Assembly: GCA_021800795.1 (NCBI GenBank)
Contig: JAJYYO010000011.1
Coordinates: 1 to 64,000 of the forward strand
Length of the DNA: 64,000 nucleotides
Direction of reading: 5' to 3'
Source: Pseudomonadota bacterium
GTDB lineage: Bacteria; Pseudomonadota; Gammaproteobacteria; Burkholderiales; Gallionellaceae
The position numbers and the translations under genes are program-made. Below, piece by piece: positions 35,978-45,007 of this stretch; within the stretch, counting starts at the first letter, position 1; each line of letters starts with the position of its first letter. The notes below the pieces were generated by a model, which searched no databases, had not been told where the DNA came from, and saw only the letters and a list, made by a program, of their open reading frames with translations.

Positions 35978-36081
35978 AAGAGTCGTGAGATTGTTATGTA
36001 TCAGGATATGCTTGATAAGTTTTTATTGAAGAGTAGTATCCATCCATAACCGGAACCGAAAAAAATCTCAAGGAGGCGGCG

Positions 36082-36528
36082 ATGTTCAAGCGTATTTTAG
36101 TTGCAGTAGATGGCAGTCACAGTTCGGAACAGGCTTTGCAGGAAGCGATCAAGCTGACACAAGAAAATCAGGCGCAATTGCGTATCGTGCATGTTATTGA
36201 TATGGCGAACATCGGCCTGGATGCAGAATTTCCCAATCTGACCGATATTATCGACATGGTCGCCAAAAGTGGACGGGAAATTCTTCGCAAGGCGGAGGAG
36301 GTGGCGAAAGAGGGCGGGATTCAGGCCGAAACTCACCTGATTGAAGTTGAGACACTGGCGGGTCGCATCCCGGAAATGATTGCGGCAGATGCCGATGCCT
36401 GGCAGGCGGATCTTATTGTGATCAGCACCCATGGCCGCAGGGGTCTGAAGCACCTGTTTCTTGGCAGCGTCGCCGAGGGGTTGGTGCGCGTTGCCACAAA
36501 ACCTGTGCTGTTGATTCGTGCAAAGTGA
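36082..36528 (+). CDS. Universal stress protein (UspA family)
   Basis: A 148-residue single Usp domain: FKRILVAVDGSHSSEQALQEA at the N-terminus, AWQADLIVISTHGRRGLKHLFLGSVAEGLVRVATKPVLLI at the C-terminus. The latter contains the ATP-binding G-2x-G-9x-G(S/T) pattern. AAGGAGG lies 6 bases before the ATG. Its end overlaps the proton ATPase start by 11 bases, suggesting that both respond to the same stress. Confidence 0.93.
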   Translation: MFKRILVAVDGSHSSEQALQEAIKLTQENQAQLRIVHVIDMANIGLDAEFPNLTDIIDMVAKSGREILRKAEEVAKEGGIQAETHLIEVETLAGRIPEMIAADADAWQADLIVISTHGRRGLKHLFLGSVAEGLVRVATKPVLLIRAK

Positions 36529-38989
36529 ATCTGAAACGGAGTTTTTGCGAGTAATATCGGCGACGGCAGCCGACACCGCATCGATTCCTGACACGCTGGC
36601 TGCACTCGACGTAAATCCGGAGGCAGGTCTTACGAGTGCGGAAGTGGCCGCACGCCGTAATGCAAACGGTTACAACGAAGTGACCGAACAAAAAGCCCAC
36701 CCATTCCGCAAGTTTCTCGGCAAATTCTGGGGCGTGTCGGCGTGGATGCTTGAGCTTATCATGCTTTTGTCAGCCATCCTCGGTAAATACTCAGACCTTG
36801 CTGTGGTGAGCGCGCTGCTGGTTGTCAATGCCGTACTGAGCTTTATGCAGGAGCACCGGGCAGCCGGCGTCGTCGAAACGCTGCGACAACGCCTGCAGGT
36901 CAGTGCACGCGTGCTGCGCGAGTCAGTGTGGCAGGTTGTTCCCGCGCGTGAACTGGTTCCCGGCGACATCATCCGCGTGCGCTCCGGCGACATCATTCCC
37001 GCCGATGTGATGCTGCTTGCCGGTGCATTGAGTATTGACCAATCCGCGCTCACAGGCGAATCGAAGAACGCAGACAAGGTTTCCGCACAAGCGCTTGCAT
37101 CGGGTTCAGTCGTCCGCCGGGGTGAAGGCAACGGCGTGGTGATTCTGACCGGTGCAAAAACCTTTTTTGGTCGCACCACGCAACTGGTGCAGGAGGCTCG
37201 TCCTAAGCTGCACATCGAAGCGGTGGTCGCCAAGGTTGTGCGCTGGCTGTTCGTCATTGTCGGCGCGCTGCTAGGCTTGGTGATCGTGCTGTCGCTGATC
37301 CGGCATGTGCCGCTGCTCGAAATGATTCCGCTCATGCTCGTGCTGCTGATGAGCGCTGTGCCGGTCGCCCTCCCGGTGATGTTCACGGTCAGCATGGCTG
37401 TCGGGGCGAAAGAGCTGGCGCGCCGCGGCGTGCTGGTCACGCGCCTCAGTGCAGCTGAGGATGCCGCGACGATGGACGTGCTGTGTGTGGACAAGACGGG
37501 CACGATCACGATGAACCAACTGGCCGTCACCGGCGTGATCCCGCTGGAACATGCGACAGAATCCGATGTATTGTTTGCCGCCGCACTCGCATCACAGGAG
37601 TCCAACCAGGACCCGATCGACTTGGCGTTTCTGGCTGCGGCAAAAGAGCGGCACGTCTTTGATAATCCGGCTGCGGTCACGACGATCTCCTTCATACCGT
37701 TCGATGCAACAAACCGGCGCACGGAAGCCGTGGTCGAGCAGAACGGCCAGCGGCAGCGCGTGATGAAAGGCGCGGTGCGGACCGTCGCCGAGGCCTGCGG
37801 ACTCCGGAATCCGGCGATCGAGGCGTTGGAGACGCGGGCCGGCGAATCGGCACTGAAGGGATACCGGACGCTGGCGGTGGCGCGCGGCCCGGAGACCGGG
37901 GTGCCGGTATTGCTTGGGCTGGTGACGCTGTTTGACCCGCCCCGCCCTGACGCCAGACAACTCATCGCTGAACTTCACGGCCTCGGCGTTTCGGTGAAGA
38001 TGCTCACCGGCGATGCGCTGGCGATCGCGAGTGAAATCGCACAGGGCGTGGGATTGACCAATATCCAGCGCGTGTCGGACCTGAAGGCCGCGAGCGCGCA
38101 GGCCGGCAACCATGCGGTTGACTTTCTGGCGGGCGCCGATGGTTTTGCCGAAGTGTATCCGGAGGACAAATATATCGTGGTGCAGCAGTTGCAGGCCGCC
38201 GGGCATGTGACCGGCATGACGGGAGACGGCGTCAACGATGCGCCCGCGTTGCGCCAGGCCGAAGTGGGTATTGCCGTCAGTTCGGCCACCGACGTCGCCA
38301 AGGGCGCCGCAAGCGTGGTTCTGACTGAACCGGGGCTGACAAACATCGTGGCCTTGATCGAGCAGGGGCGGACGATTTATCAGCGTATTCTGACATGGAT
38401 CATCAACAAGATCAGCCGGACGATCCTGAAGGCTGCTTTCGTGGCCATCGCTTTCATGGTGACCGGCAAGTTCGTCGTTTCCGCCTTTGCGATGTTGCTG
38501 CTCGTTTTTGTGCTGGACTTTGCGACGATCACCATGGCTACCGACTACGTTCGGACATCCAAAAAACCGGAGACATGGAACATCGGGGGCTTCATCACGG
38601 TATCCGGAGTGCTGGGCGTCGCGATGGTCGCAGAGTCGCTCCTCCTTTTGTGGATCGGCTGGTCAGGTTTCGGTTTGGCAACGGATAACGACGCTCTCTG
38701 TACCTTCAGCTTCCTGACGCTTCTTTATTTCAGCGCTTTTTCAAGCGTGTCCGCGCGAGAACGGCGCTGGTTCTGGGGGTCGATGCCCAGCAAGTCCTTC
38801 ATGGCGGCTCTCATGGCGGGCGCGCTGACAGGCACGGGGCTGACACTTGTGGGTCTCCCGGGTCTGACGCCATTGCCCTGGTGGCAGACGCTTGCGATAT
38901 TTATCTACGCGATGGCGGCGTGCCTGATCGTGAACGATGCCGTGAAGGTCGCGATGATCAAATGGAAAATGCCTTCTGCGGTGGCATAG
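36518..38989 (+). CDS. Plasma-membrane proton-efflux P-type ATPase
   Basis: An 823-residue P3A-type ATPase that pumps H+ out using ATP. It shows the N-terminal cation-ATPase domain (GLTSAEVAARRNANGYNEV), the A-domain loop LTGES, the P-domain VDKTGTITMNQL with phosphorylated Asp325, and MTGDGVNDAPALRQAEVGIAV. About ten membrane helices are present. The start is GTG inside the end of the usp gene. Bacterial members occur mainly in acid-exposed or metal-rich habitats and may support pH homeostasis. Confidence 0.93.
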   Translation: MQSESETEFLRVISATAADTASIPDTLAALDVNPEAGLTSAEVAARRNANGYNEVTEQKAHPFRKFLGKFWGVSAWMLELIMLLSAILGKYSDLAVVSALLVVNAVLSFMQEHRAAGVVETLRQRLQVSARVLRESVWQVVPARELVPGDIIRVRSGDIIPADVMLLAGALSIDQSALTGESKNADKVSAQALASGSVVRRGEGNGVVILTGAKTFFGRTTQLVQEARPKLHIEAVVAKVVRWLFVIVGALLGLVIVLSLIRHVPLLEMIPLMLVLLMSAVPVALPVMFTVSMAVGAKELARRGVLVTRLSAAEDAATMDVLCVDKTGTITMNQLAVTGVIPLEHATESDVLFAAALASQESNQDPIDLAFLAAAKERHVFDNPAAVTTISFIPFDATNRRTEAVVEQNGQRQRVMKGAVRTVAEACGLRNPAIEALETRAGESALKGYRTLAVARGPETGVPVLLGLVTLFDPPRPDARQLIAELHGLGVSVKMLTGDALAIASEIAQGVGLTNIQRVSDLKAASAQAGNHAVDFLAGADGFAEVYPEDKYIVVQQLQAAGHVTGMTGDGVNDAPALRQAEVGIAVSSATDVAKGAASVVLTEPGLTNIVALIEQGRTIYQRILTWIINKISRTILKAAFVAIAFMVTGKFVVSAFAMLLLVFVLDFATITMATDYVRTSKKPETWNIGGFITVSGVLGVAMVAESLLLLWIGWSGFGLATDNDALCTFSFLTLLYFSAFSSVSARERRWFWGSMPSKSFMAALMAGALTGTGLTLVGLPGLTPLPWWQTLAIFIYAMAACLIVNDAVKVAMIKWKMPSAVA

Positions 38990-39024
38990 AATCTGCAACG
39001 CTGCATGGGTTGTGATTTAATTAT

Positions 39025-39657
39025 TTATGCGGGTGCAAGAATCAGCAGGACTCGATAAGGTCCGTGCGCGCCCAGCGTGACGGTCTGTTCGATATCGGCG
39101 GTGCGCGAAGGGCCGGAGATGAAATTGACCGATCGCGGCGGCTGTTTGAATTCCCGGCGCAACAGATCCCATGCATCTTCCATGGTCGCTACGATGCGGG
39201 TCGGATCGACGATGGCTACATGCGTTTCCGGCAGCAGGCTGGTGGTAGCCGGCGTCTGTTCGCCGCCCAGCAGCAACAGCGTGCCCGTTTCCGCAATGGC
39301 GCAGAAAGTGCCGGTTACGCCGACCAAGTCATGGCCATTTGCGGGGCGGGGCTGCATATCGAGGCCCGCCTGACGCCACGGCAGGTTTGTAAGCGACGGC
39401 CAGCACACGCCGCGCATCGGCAGGGAATTTTGTTGCAGATAGCGTGCCAGCATTGCCGGCACCTCTGCGCGTTCGCTCGTTTCCAGGATGTCGCTGGATA
39501 ATTTGAGGGCGCGTTCCGCAAAGTGTGCGAGCAGATTTTCCGGCGGTGGTGGCAGCGGCCCGCGCGGATGTTGCGCAAGATACGCTGCAATTTCTTCACC
39601 GGACTCGGCGCAGGCTGTGCGAGCTATCCTGCCGAGTATTTTATCGCGTGCGTTCAT
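39025..39657 (-). CDS. lutC: Lactate utilization protein C (LUD domain)
   Basis: A 210-residue protein with one LUD domain: VGVTGTFCAIAETGTLLLLGGEQT, then LLPETHVAIVDPTRIV and NFISGPSRTADIEQTVTLGAHGPYRVLLIL. With LutA and LutB it forms the iron-sulphur L-lactate dehydrogenase complex. The start overlaps the lutB stop by 4 bases. It is the last gene of the lutABC operon. Confidence 0.93.
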   Translation of the reverse strand: MNARDKILGRIARTACAESGEEIAAYLAQHPRGPLPPPPENLLAHFAERALKLSSDILETSERAEVPAMLARYLQQNSLPMRGVCWPSLTNLPWRQAGLDMQPRPANGHDLVGVTGTFCAIAETGTLLLLGGEQTPATTSLLPETHVAIVDPTRIVATMEDAWDLLRREFKQPPRSVNFISGPSRTADIEQTVTLGAHGPYRVLLILAPA

Positions 39658-41060
39658 AGGCGTTTTCCCTGACGGTATAACTCACGGAAGGTCATGCCCT
39701 GTGGTGCGGGAAAGTCGCGGCCGCCGCTCCAGCCGCGCGCACCGGGCAAGCTATGCAGTAATTTTTTTTCACCGCCCAGCAATCGCATCAATCGCACGGC
39801 TATGCCGGTCGTCATGCCGTATATTCCCGGGTGCAGGGCCAGCCATGCCCAGGCGCGGAGCAGCAAGGTCTCCTGCCTCGATTTCATGCCCAGTTGCATC
39901 TGTTTTTCGCGCAGTTTGCGCAGCAGGTCCGGCAGGGGAATTTTGACCGGGCAGACAACCGCACACGCACCGCACAGGGTCGATGCATTGGGCAGATCAG
40001 GCGCGTTTTCCATTCCGCCCAGCAGCGGCGTCAGAATCGATCCCATCGGGCCGGGGTAAACCCAGCCGTAAGCGTGCCCGCCGATGTTCTGGTAAACAGG
40101 ACAGTGGTTCATGCACGCGCCGCAACGTATGCAGCGCAGCATGTCCTGCATCTCTCCGCCCAACAGCCTGCTGCGCCCGTTGTCCAGCAGGATGATGTGG
40201 AAATGCTCAGGCCCTTCATGGTCATTTTTGTCTTTGGTGCCGGTCAGCACGGACACATAGTTGGTGATGGACTGTCCGGTGGCGGAACGGGGTAACAGGC
40301 GCAGCAGCGTGCTCGCGTCCTCCAGTGTAGGCACCACTTTTTCGATGCCGGTAATGGCGACATGCACGCGCGGCAATGTCGTCACCAGACGGCCATTGCC
40401 TTCATTGGTGACGATCAGGGTGGAGCCGGTTTCGGCTATCAGAAAATTGGCGCCCGAGATGCCCATGTCCGCATTCAAAAAAGCCGGGCGCAATATTTCG
40501 CGCGCCTCGCGGCACAACTCTGCGATGCCTGTCTTGCGCGGCAACCGGTGTGTTTTTGCGAACAGATCCGATATTTCTTCCTTGTTCTTGTGTACCACGG
40601 GGGCGACGATGTGCGAGGGGGCTTCATGGGCGATCTGCAAAATATATTCGCCCAGATCGGTTTCCATCACCTCGACGCCCGCACGTTCGAGCGCCTCGTT
40701 CAACCCGCATTCTTCGCTCACCATGGACTTGGATTTGACGGCGCTGCGCACGCCATGCCCAACTGCGATTTCTGCGACGATGCGGTTCACATCTGCGCCT
40801 GTCTCGGCCCAGTGCACGATCGCGCCGCGTTTAGTCGCCTGTTGTTCAAAATACAGCAGCCAGTGCTCCAGATCGTTCAGCACGCGGTCGCGAATTTCTG
40901 CCGCCGCGTTGCGCGTCTTTTGCAGATCGTGGATTTCGCCGATGACTGCCGAGCGGCCTTCGACGAAGCGTGTCTGCAAGTGCGACAGGGCTTCCTGCAG
41001 CCTTACGTCGGCCAGCTTGATGGTGACCTGGCGCTTGAAGTCGGCGGAGTTGTTCTGCAT
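39654..41060 (-). CDS. lutB: Lactate utilization iron-sulphur protein B
   Basis: A 468-residue protein. An N-terminal LUD domain (about 60-300, with ISGANFLIAETGSTLIVTNEGNGRL) is followed by two 4Fe-4S motifs (CIRCGACMNHCPVYQ; CGACAVVCPVKIPLPDLL) and a C-terminal helical part (DUF3390-like). It passes electrons from lactate within LutABC. It overlaps both lutA and lutC. Confidence 0.94.
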   Translation of the reverse strand: MQNNSADFKRQVTIKLADVRLQEALSHLQTRFVEGRSAVIGEIHDLQKTRNAAAEIRDRVLNDLEHWLLYFEQQATKRGAIVHWAETGADVNRIVAEIAVGHGVRSAVKSKSMVSEECGLNEALERAGVEVMETDLGEYILQIAHEAPSHIVAPVVHKNKEEISDLFAKTHRLPRKTGIAELCREAREILRPAFLNADMGISGANFLIAETGSTLIVTNEGNGRLVTTLPRVHVAITGIEKVVPTLEDASTLLRLLPRSATGQSITNYVSVLTGTKDKNDHEGPEHFHIILLDNGRSRLLGGEMQDMLRCIRCGACMNHCPVYQNIGGHAYGWVYPGPMGSILTPLLGGMENAPDLPNASTLCGACAVVCPVKIPLPDLLRKLREKQMQLGMKSRQETLLLRAWAWLALHPGIYGMTTGIAVRLMRLLGGEKKLLHSLPGARGWSGGRDFPAPQGMTFRELYRQGKRL

Positions 41061-41788
41061 TACGCCTCCTTGTCAGCCAGGATTTGTGCGATATGCAGCA
41101 CACGGGTGGTGTGATCCCCGTTGCGGCGCAAGCGCCCTTCGATATTGAGCAGACAACCCAAATCGCCGCCTGTAACGGTGCCGGCATGGCTGTCTGTGAT
41201 GTGCCGGCATTTGTTGTCCGCCATGCGCGTGGACAGTTCGCCGTACTTGACCGAGAATGTCCCGCCGAAGCCGCAGCAGGCGGTCGACTCCCCCATCTCT
41301 TGCAGGCTGACTTCGGGCATGCACGCCAGCAGCGCGCGTGGCTGTTGGTAGACGTCGAGCTCACGCAGACCCGAGCATGAATCGTGATAGGTCAACTTCC
41401 CTTTGAAGTTGCCGGGTATTTTTTTCAGTTTGGCAACGTTATGCAGAAAATCGGTCAACTCGAACGTGCGCGATCCCAGTGCGATGAATCTTGCCAGCAG
41501 GGCAGGGTCGTCCTTGAAAAGATCGGGGTAGTGCACGCGTATCATTCCGGCGCATGAGCCGGACGGCAGAACGACATAATCGAATGACTCGAATTCGTCG
41601 AGGAATTTCAGTGCCAGCGCCTGGGCGGATTTCCGGTCGCCCGAGTTGTAACCGGGTTGCCCGCAGCAGGTTTGTCGATCGGGCACGATGACCTCGCAGT
41701 CGGCCGCTTCCAGTAATTCGATGGCGGCAAAGCCAATGCGGGGACGCATGGCATCAACCAGACATGTGACAAATAATCCAACACGCAT
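41060..41788 (-). CDS. lutA: Lactate utilization Fe-S oxidoreductase A
   Basis: A 242-residue protein with two CCG (cysteine-rich) domains: PDRQTCCGQPGYNSGDRKSA, SGSCAGMIRVHYP, TYHDSCSGLRELDV and TACCGFGGTFSVKYG. These bind the noncubane iron-sulphur cluster of heterodisulfide-reductase-like subunits. It is the first gene of lutABC and is divergent from the HD-GYP gene. No lactate permease or LutR regulator lies beside it. Confidence 0.94.
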   Translation of the reverse strand: MRVGLFVTCLVDAMRPRIGFAAIELLEAADCEVIVPDRQTCCGQPGYNSGDRKSAQALALKFLDEFESFDYVVLPSGSCAGMIRVHYPDLFKDDPALLARFIALGSRTFELTDFLHNVAKLKKIPGNFKGKLTYHDSCSGLRELDVYQQPRALLACMPEVSLQEMGESTACCGFGGTFSVKYGELSTRMADNKCRHITDSHAGTVTGGDLGCLLNIEGRLRRNGDHTTRVLHIAQILADKEA

Positions 41789-42212
41789 TGTTTTTCTCCG
41801 GGCCTGCGTTGCGAGATGTAACTATACGCCTGCGGCATTGCGCATACGAATTATTAATCCGGCAAAAGCGCTTGTACGCGAAAAGATTTCCGCAAGGGCA
41901 GTGTACAATACATCGTGCCTAAGACCGAATTTCGGCTCGCTGGGCGGGGCGCCGATTTTTAGGCGCTGCCCTTTCGCCAGGCAACAACTTAAATTTTATT
42001 TAATTTCAGGCTGAATGATTATGAGTCACAATCTTGCCGGTTTGTATTCGATTGCACCTTGTTTTTAACAAGGAGTTCATTCAAAAAGTCATGATCCTCC
42101 TGGTGTTTCAGCCGACAGCCATAATTCAGCCAATAGCGAAGAATCTGCAAGTGGGGCCCGCTCCAGACGACTAGAAAGTTCAGTTCAGAAATCATTGTCT
42201 TTACTTATATGC
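41789..42212. other. Intergenic region between lutA and the HD-GYP gene
   Basis: About 420 bases without a convincing gene. It must hold the divergent lutA promoter and the upstream region of the HD-GYP gene. A hairpin GGCGCC...GGCGCT lies near 41950-41970. Two short frames (one of 17 codons after 42017) have no supporting features. Confidence 0.4.
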
Positions 42213-43490
42213 ATGCAGAACATCCATAAAAAAATCGTCAAACGCCTGTCAATTGGTTGGGTCTTGCTGTCCCTGATCGTCGGCGGTGTGGTCGCCTATC
42301 TGGAAATAAAGAAGGTGGATAAGCTGGTGTTGGGGCTGGCCGTGAATGAGTCGAGGCTCTTAACAGACGAACTCGACCGGAGCAGTGCCAGCCATATTGA
42401 CATCCTGAAGAGCCGGGTAAATGAATTCCTCAAAGGTCATTTCATCGTCATCGAGATCTACGATGAAAACAGGAAACAAATTCTTCGCGAGATTAACCCG
42501 CGCGGTGTGGCCGTCGAGAAAAAACTCGAATTGTATTTTCATCCTTTACCGATGGAGGATGCCACCCATTACGATAATTCCTTGATCGACGGGGAATTGC
42601 TCCTGCAGTTGTTGTTGCCGCTGCACGATAAGAGCGGGGAGTTGATCGGCTATTTGGGAGGTATCTATCATGTCGATACCGAAACCCTTCGCAATATCGA
42701 AATCGACATTATCGGCACCTTGCTTCTGGTGGTTGCGGTTATCCTTATCACGACCGTGATGCTCTATCCCATCATTATTTCTCTCAATAAGGGGCTGCTC
42801 AAACTCTCCTTTGAACTGATCAGGGGCAACATCGATCTGATGGATGTGCTGGGCAGCGCTATTGCGAAGCGGGATTCCGACACCAATAGTCATAATTACC
42901 GGGTGACTATTTATGCAATTCGTTTCGCCGAAAAACTGGGACTCACCAGCGCGCAAATCCGGAATCTGATAGCAGGGGCGTTTCTGCATGACGTGGGCAA
43001 GATTGGCATCAGGGACAGTATTCTGCTCAAATCCGCCAGCCTGACCGAAGAGGAGTTTTTCGTGATGCGCACCCATGTACTGCTGGGTTCTGACATCATC
43101 AGCAGATCAAAATGGCTGGAGGGAGCGAAAGACGTAGTGGAGTTTCATCACGAGAAATTCGACGGGAGCGGTTACATGAAGGGGCTGCAAGGGAATGCAA
43201 TTCCGTTAAATGCAAGAATCTTTGCGATCGTCGATGTGTTCGATGCGCTCACCTCGAAACGCCCTTATAAGCAGCCTTTCGATTTTAATAAGACCATGGA
43301 AATCCTCAAGCAAGGCAGCGGCGGGCATTTCGACCCCGAATTGTTTCCCGTCTTCCAGGGGATGGCCTATTCACTGCATCAAGAGATTGCACGTGCTCCC
43401 GACAGTGTGCTGGAGGCTATGCTGGGCAGCCTGATCGAAAAACATTTTTTTGAGTTTTCCCCGATGAACCGGTTTCGCGGGGCGACTTAA
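42213..43490 (+). CDS. HD-GYP domain membrane protein
   Basis: A 425-residue inner membrane signalling protein. Helix 1 (about 10-30) and helix 2 (about 170-195, LLLVVAVILITTVMLY) enclose a periplasmic sensor region. The cytoplasmic HD-GYP domain has FLHDVGKIGIRDSIL, HVLLGSDII, VVEFHHEKFDGSGYMKGL and IVDVFDALTSKRPYK. Most metal ligands for c-di-GMP hydrolysis are in place, but the name-giving GYP reads GYM. ATG 42213 is chosen over a TTG at 42195; neither has a strong ribosome site. Confidence 0.87.
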   Translation: MQNIHKKIVKRLSIGWVLLSLIVGGVVAYLEIKKVDKLVLGLAVNESRLLTDELDRSSASHIDILKSRVNEFLKGHFIVIEIYDENRKQILREINPRGVAVEKKLELYFHPLPMEDATHYDNSLIDGELLLQLLLPLHDKSGELIGYLGGIYHVDTETLRNIEIDIIGTLLLVVAVILITTVMLYPIIISLNKGLLKLSFELIRGNIDLMDVLGSAIAKRDSDTNSHNYRVTIYAIRFAEKLGLTSAQIRNLIAGAFLHDVGKIGIRDSILLKSASLTEEEFFVMRTHVLLGSDIISRSKWLEGAKDVVEFHHEKFDGSGYMKGLQGNAIPLNARIFAIVDVFDALTSKRPYKQPFDFNKTMEILKQGSGGHFDPELFPVFQGMAYSLHQEIARAPDSVLEAMLGSLIEKHFFEFSPMNRFRGAT

Positions 43491-43537
43491 AATCAGCATT
43501 GCTTTTGAAGCGTAAAAAGATGAAGAGGATCAGTTAA

Positions 43538-44866
43538 ATGATGGATTCGCCAGTTACTGAAGATCCCGAATCGCAAAACGGAGGCAATTTGCAATTGCTC
43601 AGACTGCTGGGTGTGGCCGTTTTGGTGGGGGTGCTTGGCGCGCTGGCGGTGTTGATGTTCCACAAATTCCTGTTGCTGTTTGAATCTTTTTTGTATATTT
43701 CAAACAATGGGCTGGTGGCTGACGCCGCCGGTATGTCTCCCGAAAGACGCATCATTTTCCCTGCGCTGGGCGGACTGGTTGCGGGGCTGATCTTGCAATA
43801 TTTCCTGATGCGCAGTAAAAATGAGCATGGGTCTGACTACATGGAATCCATCATCGCCGGCCTGGATGTGCCGCTGCGATCAACACTTTTGAAATCACTG
43901 TCATCGGCAGCAACCATTATCTCCGGCGGTTCAATCGGGCGCGAGGGCTCAATGGTGCAGTTGTCCGCCCTGTTGGGAGGCTTGTCGGGAAAAGTACTTA
44001 AACTGTCCTACAGTGAACGGCGTTTCGCCGTTGCCTGTGGCGCAGCAGCAGGTCTGGCAGGTGCGTACAACACGCCGATAGCCGGCGCACTGTTCGTGGC
44101 GGAAATCGTACTGGGTAGTATTAGCGTCGGGAGTTTCGGCCCCCTGTTGCTGGCCGCAGTCATTTCCGATTCGGTGGTGCGCCACATAACCCACGTGGGA
44201 CCAATTTTCGCCACGACATCCAGTCAACTGCAAAGCATACCGGAACTGCTTTTTGTACTGGCAACAGGAGTCATGGCGGGCCTGTTCGGGCCATTGTTCA
44301 TTGCTGCGCTGAATAAGGCGCACCTGAAATTTGCATCATTACGCATACCGCTATGGTTGAAAATGGCACTCGCCGGACTCGCGGTCGGCGGCTTGTCGGC
44401 GATACGTCCGGAAGTGTGGGGGAACGGCTATTCGACGGTCAATTCCCTGTTGCACCAAGAATGGCTGTGGCAGAGTGTGCTGCTGATCATGCTGCTGAAA
44501 TTTTTCGCTACCGTGTTGACTTCCAGTTCAGGGGCAGTCGGCGGGGTATTTACGCCAACGCTGTTTATCGGTGCGGCACTGGGCACGCTGGCGGGCGGCA
44601 TAACGCAGTTTTTTCTACCCTCTGTTTCTGTGACCGCTTTTACATTGGTTGGCATGAGCGCGTTTCTCGCGGCTGTCACCCACGCGCCGCTTACCGCGGT
44701 GGTAATGGTCAGCGAAATGACCTCCGGATATGATCTTGTCCCCGCATTGGTGCTGTCGAGTTTGGCAGGTTATTACATCTCGTCGGTGTTACATCCCGCC
44801 TCAATTTACGCACGATCAATACCAAGCACCCATCCGACTCAAAAGCCACCCTCGCCGACCTTTTGA
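43538..44866 (+). CDS. ClC-family chloride channel/antiporter
   Basis: A 442-residue membrane protein with about ten to twelve helices. Family motifs are GGSIGREGSMVQLSALLGG (with the gating glutamate in GREG), AGAYNTPIAGALFVAEIVLG, and GAVGGVFTPTLFIGAALG. The gating Glu suggests Cl-/H+ exchange rather than a passive channel. There is no CBS domain. It follows the HD-GYP gene by 47 bases. Confidence 0.92.
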   Translation: MMDSPVTEDPESQNGGNLQLLRLLGVAVLVGVLGALAVLMFHKFLLLFESFLYISNNGLVADAAGMSPERRIIFPALGGLVAGLILQYFLMRSKNEHGSDYMESIIAGLDVPLRSTLLKSLSSAATIISGGSIGREGSMVQLSALLGGLSGKVLKLSYSERRFAVACGAAAGLAGAYNTPIAGALFVAEIVLGSISVGSFGPLLLAAVISDSVVRHITHVGPIFATTSSQLQSIPELLFVLATGVMAGLFGPLFIAALNKAHLKFASLRIPLWLKMALAGLAVGGLSAIRPEVWGNGYSTVNSLLHQEWLWQSVLLIMLLKFFATVLTSSSGAVGGVFTPTLFIGAALGTLAGGITQFFLPSVSVTAFTLVGMSAFLAAVTHAPLTAVVMVSEMTSGYDLVPALVLSSLAGYYISSVLHPASIYARSIPSTHPTQKPPSPTF

Positions 44867-45007
44867 TGTTCTCATTCCGGTTGTCATGCTGGAGTTAACA
44901 TGCAGCCGTTTACCGTCCGTTGCGACAACCCGGCAGCTTGCGCCTGCCTGCTGCACTGCGCAAACTGTCCTCGACAGCTTCCGCAATGGCAGCAGCTATC
45001 GCCAGCT

